From NCBI GenBank assembly GCA_006176705.1, contig QRFJ01000056.1, positions 2,208,657-2,272,656 on the forward strand: a stretch of DNA of 64,000 bases. The letters are read 5' to 3'. The DNA is from Cocos nucifera (lineage: Eukaryota > Streptophyta > Magnoliopsida > Arecales > Arecaceae). Positions within the stretch are counted from its first letter, which is position 1. Each line of letters begins with the position of its first letter. Below, one piece after another: positions 11,237 through 21,311 of the stretch. The translations under genes and the position numbers were made by a program. The notes below the pieces were generated by a model. It was not told where the DNA came from, ran no database searches, and saw only the letters and a program-made list of their open reading frames with translations.

Positions 11237-11560
11237 GGATGGCGATCCAATAACTCCAGACCTAAGTTTTCCATGACAAGAAATGATTAATTCTAAACAA
11301 GCATGGATGTCAAACTAACCCCAAGCATTCCACGGGTAAAGAGAAAGAGATGGCTACTAAAGCAACACAACTACTGATAATAGATGTTAAAAACTCAGTA
11401 AAAATCAGGATAGTTCGAAGAAAAGCAAAACGAAAACTGGGGGGCGAGGGTTGGGGGTGAAATCATTGAAGAAAATTAGGGTTTCCACTTCGTGAAAGCA
11501 AAACCTAATTAATCCGAATAGACGAACGAACTGAGGAACAAAACTGAAAGCTTTCCTCAC

Positions 11561-11640
11561 CTTCTAGCGAGCAAAATCGAATCGGGGATTGATCAAGTTT
11601 CGACGATTTCTACGAGGACGGATTGGATCCGGCGGTGGGG
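11561..11640 (-). other. RPN13: 5'-UTR exon of the RPN13 gene (right limit approximate)
   Basis: On the minus strand the sequence CTAGAAG|GTGAGG at 11567-11555 is a consensus splice donor. It lies about 300 bases upstream of the acceptor CTTAG|GTCTGGAG (11266-11254) that opens the ATG-containing exon 11261-11213. A non-coding first exon with a short first intron (11262-11560) therefore fits. The transcription start is not resolvable from sequence; the upstream limit given is a guess. Confidence 0.55.
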
Positions 11641-13100
11641 AGGAGTTCCTTGGGGGTTTTTGAGACTCAGGGGCGATATTTTATTAACGAATTTATCCAA
11701 TGTGGAAGCAGCGAGATTACTAAAAAGTCCTTGCCTGTTGTGGGGAAACCTGGTCGAGATGCGTTCGGCGGCCGGACCGACGGGCGGCTTGCATCCAAAG
11801 GGTTTCGCTCGGACCACGGCAATAAGTCGCCCCGGGTTTTGGTAGCAGGATTTGGGTACGTCGACGCGTGAATAAAAACAGAGATGCACCACGTAGAATA
11901 AAAACTAGATAGATTATGCTTATTAACTTTACATATTAGAGAGCACAAACGGGCATTTTACCCTTTGGTCGATACTTTCAAAACTAACATGTTATCGATC
12001 ATATAATAATAAAAGATTTGCTTGCCCTATAATTGAACATTATGCTACACCTTTGGGGCACATCATTCTCTAATGTAAGGAAAATGATATCACTTAAATT
12101 ATCTATGCAGTTAATAGAAGTAGGAAAAATGAAGTGTTGCTCCGTTTTTGTTTTCGTTATGCATTATGTTTCTTGTATCTAAATTGGATAGAAGCATTTG
12201 TCCATCTGGACATTTTGAACTATGTTGCAATTAGATAGAGTCTGTGATCTCAAACTCTATCAACCCTCATGGAATATAATACTGATGCAATGATCTATTT
12301 TTTGAGTTGTCGTTGTTGATATGATTGGTGCATGATGGCTATGTATCAAATTTTTCAATATTGAAAAATTTGATCTAATTATAGTCATGTTAATTCATTT
12401 CAAACTATACCATTCATCAGCACGGTGGAAGAGCCTCAACTTTTTTAAAACAGTATCATGTAGTTTCCAACTAAATTAATTGTAGATCATAAAAATATGG
12501 TAGAGAATAATATTTTGAATGTAAATGTTAATGTTAATCCAGCTAGCATAGTTTAATTGGTCTATAATTGAATACTGATCTAAAATAGTGATCTAAATCA
12601 TGCATTTGATTATGTATTGATAGAATTGGTTAGTTATCGATCTAGAATTTAATCGAAAAAAAAAAAAAATAATTTAATTTTTATATCCGGTGCCGCTGGT
12701 GTATATTTAAAAAACTCTGCATGTAAGTGTATGGCACATGTGATGCCCATCACTGTGAAATGATGGATGCACGTACGAACACACTTGGCTCAGAATTTCA
12801 ATTTTATGGTTGCATAAATATAGAAATATCTTCTCTTTGTATTATAGAATTTGGGTTTAGAGGGCACATTACCCATCTATTTCAAACAAATGTGATCTAA
12901 CTTACTGGGCGGGAGAAAGATTCCTGATTCCACAAATCTAATCAAAAAATGAACGGTCAGATCCAACCGCAGTGTTCCCCTCAGCAACAGCCTACATTCC
13001 AGGCACCGCACCGATACATCGTACCTCACAATTCCAGATCTCGGAGTATACTATAATATCAAAAAAAATTCTAAAGGGACCAGGCCACAGTTTGTCACGC
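11641..13100. other. Divergent intergenic region between RPN13 and TIM23
   Basis: About 1.5 kb separating the two divergent genes. The first ~230 bp is GC-rich and probably holds the RPN13 promoter; the rest is AT-rich. It includes a perfect 30-bp palindrome (12345-12374). No ORF or transposon is recognised. Confidence 0.5.
12345..12374. repeat. Perfect 30-bp palindrome
   Basis: ATCAAATTTTTCAAT followed directly by its exact reverse complement, with no spacer, in intergenic DNA between the divergent RPN13 and TIM23 genes. Confidence 0.9.
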
Positions 13101-13118
13101 AGCTCATCGATACCCTAA

Positions 13119-13125
13119 TATAAAA
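13119..13125 (+). promoter_or_regulatory. Probable TATA box of TIM23
   Basis: TATAAAA lies 169 bases before the TIM23 ATG and is followed by a CT-rich stretch typical of plant transcription starts. Downstream in the leader is a telo-box-like AAACCCTAG (13246-13254), a motif frequent near the starts of housekeeping and organelle-biogenesis genes, followed by a GA-rich run. Confidence 0.55.
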
Positions 13126-13293
13126 CCCTCTCCTCTCGCCGCCTTCGCATTCCCCTGCTCTCCTCGGCTCCGGCGTCGTTGGAGACCGAATAAAAGTCCC
13201 TCTTCTCCTCTCTAAATCCACCGCTCTCCTCCCCCGAATCCACGCAAACCCTAGAATTAAGAGAAGAGAGGAGAGGAGAAGAGAGAAGATTCG

Positions 13294-13866
13294 ATGGCCG
13301 ATCGAGGAATCTACGGCGGCGAAGACCTCGATCGCCGGCAGGAGTCCGGCCGGCGACTCTACAACCCCTACCAGGACCTCCAGATCCCGTACCGGACCCT
13401 TTACGACCTTCCGACATCGCCGGAGTTTCTCTTCCAGGAGGAGTCCGTGGCTCAGCGCCGCTCCTGGGGCGAGAACCTCACCTACTATACCGGCATTGGA
13501 TACCTGACAGGAGCCGTCGCGGGCGCCTCCCTCGGCCTCCACCGCGCCCTCCGCGCCGCCGAGCCTGGCGACACCCTCAAGATCCGTGTCAACCGCATCC
13601 TCAACTCGTCCGGCCAGGAGGGACGCCGGATCGGGAACCGCCTTGGCGTGCTTGGCCTCCTCTACGCCGGGATGGAGAGTGGGATGGTCGCCGCCAGGGG
13701 CACCGACGACTGGATCAACAGCGTGTCTGCTGGGCTCGGCACCGGGGCCTTGTTCAAGGCCGCGAATGGGCCGCGCTCGGCGGCCGTCGCCGGCGCCATC
13801 GGTGGGCTGATGGTGGGAGCTGCTGTCGCTGGGAAGCAGGTTTTGAAGAGATACGTGCCTATCTAG
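13294..13866 (+). CDS. TIM23: Mitochondrial import inner membrane translocase subunit TIM23
   Basis: TIM23 forms the presequence-import channel of the inner mitochondrial membrane with TIM17 and TIM50. The 190-residue intron-less frame has a hydrophilic N-terminus (YNPYQDLQIPYRTLYDLPTS, about residues 23-42) and then a Tim17/Tim22/Tim23 domain (about 60-182) with several Gly/Ala-rich membrane helices. The family PRAT motif is complete: G121, Y124, R135, D139, A146-G147 and G151. The length matches plant TIM23 (about 187-190 residues). The start is the first ATG after a GA-rich leader, and codons are strongly GC-ending, as in many monocot genes. The lack of introns is typical of plant TIM23 genes. 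Confidence is high; the paralogue number within the family cannot be assigned. Confidence 0.95.
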   Translation: MADRGIYGGEDLDRRQESGRRLYNPYQDLQIPYRTLYDLPTSPEFLFQEESVAQRRSWGENLTYYTGIGYLTGAVAGASLGLHRALRAAEPGDTLKIRVNRILNSSGQEGRRIGNRLGVLGLLYAGMESGMVAARGTDDWINSVSAGLGTGALFKAANGPRSAAVAGAIGGLMVGAAVAGKQVLKRYVPI

Positions 13867-16056
13867 AGTTTGTTTGGAATCCTCCTTGCTCCTGATTTCT
13901 TCCTTTTTGTTACCCTGATTTTAGAGGAGAAGATATATGTGTCTCAGTTTTGCACTTACATGTAACCATGAAAATGACCGGAAAGGTCAAATATTTGATT
14001 GGAATTAGCCGATAAAAACAATTTTATCCATTTAAACTTTGCTATGGTAGTATAACGGCTTGTATTTTGGAATTTGAAGATCAATTTATGTGGCTCTATA
14101 CTTGTTGTTTATTTCAATCTGCCTCTTGGGTTCCTGAGTTGGCTCATCCTCGTTGTTTTATCTTTTTTAATCTAATCCTATATAATATTTGATGGCATAC
14201 GAAAGAATCATGGTCGAATGGAAAATTTGTCATTTTAGGGTGACAGTGAATAAGTTCATGGTCAAAAGTTTCATCAAAAGAACAATATTGTGGTTATGGG
14301 ATATGACAAGAAGTTTGCTTGATTTTTCCCAGTGCATTTATTTAATGAATTTTGCCTAAACATGCTTCTGTGAATGCATGTGCTGAGTTATGGGGATGGA
14401 CATTGCAGCATATACAGAAATTCAAAGGATTTTTTTTTTTTTTCCAGGTATAAGATTGAACAATGGTTGTCTAGGCTTTTTTTTTTTTAAAGCACCCCTT
14501 CATTTCAAGAAATCCTCCTTTGGCATTGTTATGAAGGGTGTGAAGAACATCATGGTGACTTTATGTCAATCTAGAGCTGTTTGTGTTTCATTAATGTATC
14601 CTTCTAGCCCCTTCTAGCAATGGAAAGAAGTTTGATTGTTTAGTCATACAACATAACTAAGCTAGGCATGCTTAATGAACGGGGTTTGCTCTAGTTTGGT
14701 GCATTAGTAGTATACAAGGTTCATTGAATTGATATTGGGGCCTGGAGATCGCGTTAGCTGGTGACTGGTTCGGTATGGCATGAGTTCATACCATGTTGTT
14801 CCCGGATATACTGAAAATAAAGAAAGGGAGAGAAAGAGAGAGAGGGAGAAAAGGAGAAAGTAAGAGAGAGAGGGAGAGAAGGGGGAAGGAGGAAGGGGGA
14901 TGGTTTAGGAAAATCCTAACACTAATCCTAGTATATATATCTAGAGAGAGAGAAGGGGTGGGGCGCAGGGGAGAGATTTAATTTATCAAAAAGTCTCGAA
15001 CAAGGGTACTCTCGAACCATCGGGCATGAAACTCATGATTTCATTGCATTAATGCCCATTAATGAAAAGGGAAAAGCTGGTTCTGATTTATGGAGGATCT
15101 TGAAAGCTTCGACAGTGATTTCTTCGTAAGTGGCAATGGTATAAATCTAAGGGATTACTAGGTGGTAGAAATTTGTAGTAGCTTCTCTCTTATAATGAAG
15201 GAGAAGATCTCTTTGGCAGGATTGTAGTAGAAAGCATTTGTGATTAAGCTTATTATTTTTCTCTTTTTCCTTATTTCTTAAGTTCTGATTTTGGGCGTAA
15301 TGATGAGCTTTCAGAAAAGTTCATTGATTGGGAGTTACTCGTGACAGTCACTTACTATTTCTTGTAGAGTTGTCTGCCATAAGTATTTTGATTTTTTGAG
15401 CCTTGAAAATTGTAAATTGGATAACCGGGATTGTGTTGGATAGGCAGATAACGTTTGACAACATAACCATCTTGGTCAAAACTTGCAATTTCATGAGTTT
15501 CATTTATGTGCCCATCTTTATGTGGTCCAACCTTTAAAAAATGCAGTTTCTTTTAGACAAAGTGCTGTACCTAATGAGTTGAGTTGTTTTTTGCTTGCTT
15601 ATGTCTTAGGAAATCATCAGTTTGAAGGAGATGAGCTTTGCACGGTTCTAGGTCTGATATCCTAGAGTTTCTTTCGGAATTTGTGGTGATGTTTGGACTG
15701 TAATCCAGGGATAACTCTTAAGAAATGATAATCTAACAATGAGGGATATTGAACCAGACAAAAAGCATTCTGAATACTTGTCTTGCTCTTTCATTATTTC
15801 ATCAGTAGTTTATATTCTATCTCAAGTAATTGGTGCAATAAAAATAATTATTTTTAAATATAGAAATCTCTTTTTACTTTTCGAGGTAGCTTGGTATAGG
15901 ATATTTCTGATCTGGATTTACATGCACTTCTTGAAACTTTTTTGTTTACATCCCTAGGTGGGATCATGCATATCAACTGTAATTAACTATTAGTTGCTTC
16001 TCTTCTAGTATGTCAAAGCTGGAGTATATATTATGTTTTTAGCCTAACGATTCATT
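13867..16056. other. TIM23 3' flank and intergenic DNA
   Basis: The probable TIM23 3'-UTR runs to about 14100. After that comes AT-rich DNA with two T-runs (14430-14490), a GA-rich microsatellite (14818-14962) flanked by a GGTTCGGTATGGC motif like those at 2.5-3.0 kb, and no recognisable gene. Open frames of 60-75 codons here show no domain. Confidence 0.55.
14818..14962. repeat. GA-rich microsatellite
   Basis: (GAGA)n/(GGGA)n run, with a short TATATATATCTAGAGAGAG interruption at its right end. Confidence 0.9.
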
Positions 16057-16061
16057 CTTGT

Positions 16062-16848
16062 TGTTGGGGATAAATCCCGCTCCTTCCAAAGTCAAGTTCG
16101 GTGCCCAGCCCGATGCGGCCAGTAGCCACGGAAGAACTTCGACGGATGGGTCTTGGCCGAAATATTACAGCCGACCGAACTGCTAAGCGGCCGAGCTCCT
16201 TCGGACTCCCAGCGATCGAACTCTTCAAGCGGTCGTCCCTTCAGCCGGTCGAACTCCGCAGCAATAGTCCCTCGACCAAACTTCTCAGCTTACTCCTCGG
16301 CCGAACTTCTTCGGAAGCCGGACTCCTCCCAGACACCCCCTTCAGCCAGCCGAACTCAGCGGCCGAGCTCCTTCGGACTCCCAGCGGCCGAGCTTCCAGG
16401 TGCCGAACTTCTATGGAAGTCGAACTTTTTACAGACTGTTGACGGATTTTTGCAGGTGATCCTACTACTAAACGATTACACGACAATAACGATTGGCATT
16501 TATCAAGTCAATAACGATCGACATTTATCAAGTCAATAACGATCGGCATTGATCAGGATAATTACGACAATCATTAATCAAGGCAGTTACAACAAGCTCC
16601 CCCTATAAAAAGGACCCTCTAGATACGCTTAGGTCAGGTTCTAAAAATCCTTCTCTCCTCTAAATTCTACTGAACTCCATACTGAGCACTCCATTCCTGT
16701 TGACTGGAGTTGACTTGATCGTCGGAGGGTCCTGCCGAAGCCACCCCCCATCGGCTTCGAACGGAACTTTGTTTTGCAGGTCCCCGGCGGCGACCTCATT
16801 GGTCTCCACTCCAACGGACTTCGGCGATGACCAGATTCTGCGTCAACA
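16062..16848 (+). repeat. 5' LTR of element 1
   Basis: 787 bp, starting TG and ending CA. It contains TATAAAAA at 16604-16611 as a likely U3 promoter. The upstream half is built of short CCGAACT/CCGAGCTCCTTCGGACTC repeats. The short frames it contains (Ala/Glu/Leu/Ser-rich) are translations of these repeats. Confidence 0.9.
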
Positions 16849-16868
16849 GATTGGCGCTAGAGGAAGGG
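16849..16868 (+). promoter_or_regulatory. Candidate primer-binding site of element 1
   Basis: Directly after the LTR comes GAT then TGGCGCTAGAGGAAGGG. It starts with TGG, as a tRNA 3'-CCA partner must, and resembles the TGGCGCC-type sites of some plant Gypsy elements. The matching tRNA was not identified. Element 2 has a diverged version, TTTGGTGCTAAAGG. Confidence 0.4.
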
Positions 16869-17269
16869 CCCGGCGACGATTTCTCTCTTAAAGGAAGCCG
16901 AGGTTTCCTTGTTCTTAAAGGAGTGCTCGGCGACGATTTCTCTCTCTCCGAAGATCCCTCTTCTTCCTTACTAGAGTTCTCTTCCGAAGAGAAAATGCCT
17001 CAAGAGCTTCGACTCGGCGATCGGCAGCCTGCGCGCCAGATCCGTCTATTCCTGTCTCAGCCCCGGCAGCCTAGTTTCCACATGAAGCCATCGCAGATAT
17101 GGAGCAGTTCAACTTGCTGGTCGGGTCTGTGGCCTCGCTGAGATGATGCTGGCCGTGCGACAACCTCCGATGAGGACTTTGCCAGCAAACCCGCCATGAG
17201 GACGCGATGAACCAGCCTTAAGGAAAAGCATTTGGGCATATCAATCGCCCTTAGGAAGGAGAAACGGAG

Positions 17270-18460
17270 AGCAGAAGTTCTTCCGTAGAAGGTTTCACAA
17301 GGAGGTCGAAACGAAGTTCGGCGGAAGCGAAGCCGAACTCTCCCACGAAGCTCATCGCTCAAGTCAGGCCAAACTCCCCCCATCTCGAGTATGTCATCAA
17401 CGAAACCCCCTACAAAGAATTCACAGGAGGCGGAGTGAAGTTCGACAGCTAAAGCAAAGTCGAGCTCCACCTCGAGCTCATCGTCAAGGAAGTTCGGGTA
17501 AAGAAGGAAGAAGTTCCCCCATAGAAGGTTTTGCAAGAAGGCGGAATGAAGTTCGACCGCGTACAAGGAGGCGGAATGAAGTTCGGCCACGTCCACGACC
17601 TCGAAGCTGATCATCGAGGAAGCCCCGACAAAGAAGCAGGAAGTTCTCCCGCGGAGGGTCTCACGGGAAAGCGGAATGAAGATTCGGAATAAAGTCCGGC
17701 GCGAGGAAAGCCGAGCTCCCCTCGAGCTCGTCCTAAAGGAAGTCCGGACAAAAGCAGCAGGAAGTTCTCCCGCGGAGGGTTTTGCGGGAAAGCGGAATGA
17801 AGTTCGGTGCAAAGAAAGCCGAGCTCCCCCTCGAAGCTCATCATCGAGGAAGGGGCATGAAGTCCTCCTGCGGAAGCTTTCGCGAGAAAGCGGAATGAAG
17901 TTCGGCAACTCAAGGAAAGCCGAGCTCCTCCTTGAGCTCGTTGTCAAGGAAGTCCGGACAAAAGAAGCAGGAAGTTCGGCGCAAGCGAGGGCGGAACGAA
18001 GTTCTCCCGCCGAATGAAGTTCGGCGCAAGTGAGGCCGAACTCCCCCTCAAACCTCATCGTCGGAATGAAGTTCGGTGCAAGCAACTCCCGCTCGAGTAT
18101 GTCACCAAGGAAGATCCTTACAAAGATTTCACAGGAGGTGAGATGAAGTTCGGTCGCGCTCACGACCGCCCTAGGACAAGCGAGGACTCCCTAACTCCAA
18201 GGAAGCTCCGACAAAGGGCATGAAGTTCTTCCGCAGGTTTCACAAAGGGACGGAATGAAGTTCGGCTACGCTTACGACCTCCACAGCACAAGGCCCGAAC
18301 TTTTCGAGCTCGCCATCAAGGAATTCCCGCGGAGGGTTTTGCAAGTTCGGCCACGTCCACGACCTCCCCAGTGCAAGTGAGGTCGAACTTCACCTTGGGC
18401 TCTCCATCGAGGAAGCCCCGATAGAGGGGTGCAAAGAAGCCCTCCTTCTGGAAGGTTCTG
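17270..18460. repeat. Degenerate repeats of the gag region, element 1
   Basis: Units of roughly 90-130 bp containing GCGGAATGAAGTTCGG, GCCGAGCTCCCCCTCGAGCTC and GAAGTTCTCCCGCGGAGGGT recur many times. A 368-codon minus frame and several plus frames run through them, but their repetitive Arg/Ser/Glu/Leu content marks them as repeat translations. Element 2 has a shorter version at 48530-48850. Confidence 0.75.
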
Positions 18461-18559
18461 CGACTACGTCCCCCTCAACGCTCCTCGAACTTGAATTCTC
18501 ATCGAAGTTAGGAACCAGTTGCCAAGACTAGAAGGGTTATGGTCTCCCCAAAGCAAGCG

Positions 18560-18720
18560 TAATCGAAGCAAGTACTGCCTCTACCATCGCGACCACGGCC
18601 ATGACACAGAGGAATGCATCCAGCTGTGAGACGAAATTGAGGAACTTGTCAAAAAGGAGTGGCTGGGTAAATTCCTTCGGCAGGAGAAGATCGGCTAAGG
18701 GCGCTGCCGTAACCAAAAAC
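18560..18720 (+). pseudogene. Gypsy gag zinc-knuckle remnant
   Basis: The plus frame reads KYCLYHRDHGHDTEECIQL, a stop codon, then DEIEELVKKEWLGKF. The C..H...GH....C pattern followed by DEIE.L is a hallmark of Gag in plant Gypsy elements of the Tat/Athila-like branch. The in-frame TGA in the middle shows that the gag is dead. It is the clearest evidence for the origin of this element family. Confidence 0.75.
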
Positions 18721-18999
18721 TACAAGGTCGGCTGCCTCACGACGTCATCAACGTTACCCCGGGGAGGAGCTTGGTACATCGGCGATTCGTCGTCTCCCAG
18801 CGACAAAGCCAAGAGCTTACTCCAAATTGAGAAGGCCAGCATGAGATAGAGGAGGTCGTCCGGCCTGGGACTTATTGCCGGAGAGGACGCAGAGGAACGA
18901 TGCTACCATGATTCTGAAACACAGAATTTGGGGATGCGCTGCCAGAAAGAAGCAGTCAATAATTGCCGCATTAGGAGCAGGAGGAGAACCTCGTCCTAA

Positions 19000-19225
19000 C
19001 ACAAGCAACAACCTCGGCAGGAGATAAGATCTCCCCCAAGGAAAGCTCGGCTGCAGGAGATAAGATCTCCCCCAAGGCAACCTCGGCTGCAGGAGATGAG
19101 ATCTCCCCCGACCGCGGCTGCAGGAGATAAGATCTCCTCCGAGGAAAGCTCGACTGCAGGAGATAGGATCTCCCTCGAGGCAAGCTTGGCTGTAGGAGAC
19201 AAGATCTCCCTCGGGTCAACTTCAG
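19000..19225. repeat. Short tandem array with GGAGATAAGATCTCC core, element 1
   Basis: Six or so units of 30-50 bp, each with GGAGATAAGATCTCC (partly palindromic around AGATCT). A further group lies at 20215-20450. The same core forms the large array of element 2. Confidence 0.85.
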
Positions 19226-19244
19226 CCGCGGAAAATAAGACCTT

Positions 19245-20200
19245 CCCAAAGTCGAAGGTCTCGTTCACAAAGGACGAGACGGGGGGAGAGGCTCGGACGA
19301 CGGTCCGTATGTGCCCCCACAGCCCGTTAGGAACAGGAAGGAGAACCTCATCCTAGCGCGAGCAAAGTCGAAGGCCTCGTTCACCTAAGGACGAGATGGG
19401 GGGAGAGGCGATGGACGATGGTCCCGTATGTGACCCCCACAGCCCGTTAGGAATAGGAGGAGAACCTCGTCCTAACGCGAGCAAAGTCGAAGGCTTTGTT
19501 CACCTTAGAAACGAGACATGGGGGGAGAGGCGAGGACGACGGTCCCCAATGTGCCCCCACAGTCCGTTAGGAACAGGAGGAGAACCTCGTCCTAACGCGA
19601 GCAAAGGTCGAAGGCCTCGTTCACGAAGGACGAGACGGGGGGAGAGGCTCAGACGACGGTCTGTGCCCCCACAACCGTTAGGAACAGGAGGAGGAGGATC
19701 TCGTCTTAATGCGAGCAAAGTCGAAGGCCTCGTTCACGAAGGACGAGACGGGGGGAGGCAGGACGACGGTCCGTATGTGCCCCCACACAGCCCGTTAGGA
19801 ACAGGAGGACCTCGTCCAAACGCGAGCAAAGTCGAAGGCCTTGTTCACCTTAGACGAGGCGGGGGAAAGACAGACGACGGTCCGAATGTGCCCCCACAAT
19901 CCGTTAGGAACAGGAGGAACCTCGTCCTAACGCGAGCAAAGTCGAAGGCCTCGTTCACGAAGGACGAGACGGGGAAAGAGGCGCGGATGACGGTCCGTAT
20001 GTGCCCCCAAGCCCGTTAGGAACAGGAGGATCTCGTCCTAACGCGAGCAAAGTCAAAGGCCTCGTTTACCTTAGACGAGACGGGGGAAGACGGACGACGG
20101 TCCGAATGCGCCCCCACAGTCCGTTAGGAATAGGAAGAGAACCTCGTCCTAACGCGAGCAAAGTCGAAGTTAGGAACAGAAGGAGAATCTCGTCCTAACG
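19245..20200. repeat. Tandem array, ~110-120-bp unit, about nine copies
   Basis: Units start with AAAGTCGAAGGCCTCGTTCA and include GACGAGACGGGGGGAGAGGC, a CGACGGTCCGTATGTGCCCC block and GTTAGGAACAGGAGGAGAAC. Starts fall near 19250, 19363, 19483, 19603, 19718, 19828, 19938, 20048 and 20160. The 207-codon plus frame is a repeat translation. 3' tandem arrays of this type are known from Tat-branch Gypsy elements. Confidence 0.85.
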
Positions 20201-20551
20201 CGAGCGCCCGCATCAATCTCGGCCAAAGGAGATAAGATCTCCCCCGAACGACCTGGCCAACCTCGGCTGGAGAGCTTCAACTTCGACCTCGGCTAGAGAT
20301 AGGATCTCTCCCGACCGTGTCAACCTCGGCTGGAGAGCTTCAACTTCGACCTCGGCGAGAGATAGGATCTCTCCCGAGCGATCGTATTAACCTCGATTGG
20401 AGAGCTTCAACTTCAACATCAACTTTAGCCAGAGATGAGATCTCCCCCGAGCTTCGATCTGAACCAGCATGGAGCCTGGAAGAAGACTTCGGCAGTCGCC
20501 TCTTCTGCACTTCCTTCCTTCGAGTTTCGAACTCGGGAGTGGGGGGGCTAG

Positions 20552-21306
20552 TGTTGGGGATAAACCGCGCTCCTGCCGAAGTCAAGTTCGGTGCCCAGCC
20601 TGATGCGGCCAGTAGCCACGGAAGAACTTCAGCGAATGGGTCTTGGCCGAACTATTACAGCCGACCGAACTGCTAAGTGGCCGAGCTCCTTCGGACTCCC
20701 AGCGGCCGTCCTTTCAGCCGGCCGAACTCCGCAGCAATAGTCCCTCGACCGAACTTCTCAGCTTACTCCTCGGCCGAACTTCTTCGGGAGCCGAACTCCT
20801 TTCAGACACCCCCTTCAGCCAGCCGAACTCCTCAGCGGCCGAGCTCCTTCGGACTCCCAGCGGTCGAACTTTCAGTGGCCGAACTTCTTACAGACTATTG
20901 ACGGATTACTGCAGGCGATCCCACTACTAAACGGTTACACCACAATAACGATCGGCATTTATCAAGTCAATAATGATCGACATTTATCAAGTCAATAACG
21001 ATCGGCATTGATCAGAACAGTTACGACAATCATTAATCAAGGCAGTTACAACAAGTTCCCCTATAAAAAAGACCCTCCAGATACGCTTAGGTCAGGTTCT
21101 AAAAACCCTTCTCTCCTCTAAACTCTACCGAACTCCACATTGAGCACTCCATTCCTGTTGACTGGAGCTGACTTGATCGTCGGAGGATCCTGCCGAAGCC
21201 ACCCCCCACCGGCTCCGAATGGGACTTTGTTTTGTAGGTCCCCGGCGGCAACCTCATCGGCCTCCACTCCAATGGACTCCGGTGACAATCAGATTCTGCG
21301 TCAATA
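20552..21306 (+). repeat. 3' LTR of element 1
   Basis: 755 bp, collinear with the 5' LTR but with scattered substitutions and small deletions in the upstream GA/CCGAACT repeats. The TATAAAAAA lies at 21062-21070. The right end CTGCGTCAATA is followed by the CTTGT duplication. Confidence 0.9.
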
Positions 21307-21311
21307 CTTGT

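Larger units (their letters stand above)
16062..21306 (+). mobile_element. Complete non-autonomous LTR retrotransposon (Gypsy-derived), TSD CTTGT
   Basis: Two LTRs (16062-16848 and 20552-21306) both start TGTTGGGGATAAA and end CTGCGTCAA(C/T)A. They are flanked by an identical 5-bp duplication CTTGT at 16057-16061 and 21307-21311, so the element is whole and inserted once. A purine-rich tract with a G7 run (GGGAGTGGGGGGGCTAG) lies just before the right LTR, and a TGG-starting candidate primer site lies after the left LTR. The 3.7-kb interior has a degenerate gag trace but no protease, reverse transcriptase, RNase H or integrase, so movement would need proteins in trans. It is the same family as the element at 47204-53410. 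Confidence 0.9.

Noticed and set aside
13051..13542. 163-codon minus frame over the TIM23 start
   Set aside because: It overlaps the well-supported TIM23 frame and promoter and has no homology signal.
17057..18163. 368-codon minus-strand frame
   Set aside because: It runs through the degenerate repeats of LTR element 1, is antisense to the gag trace and shows only repeated Ser/Leu/Arg/Phe peptides.
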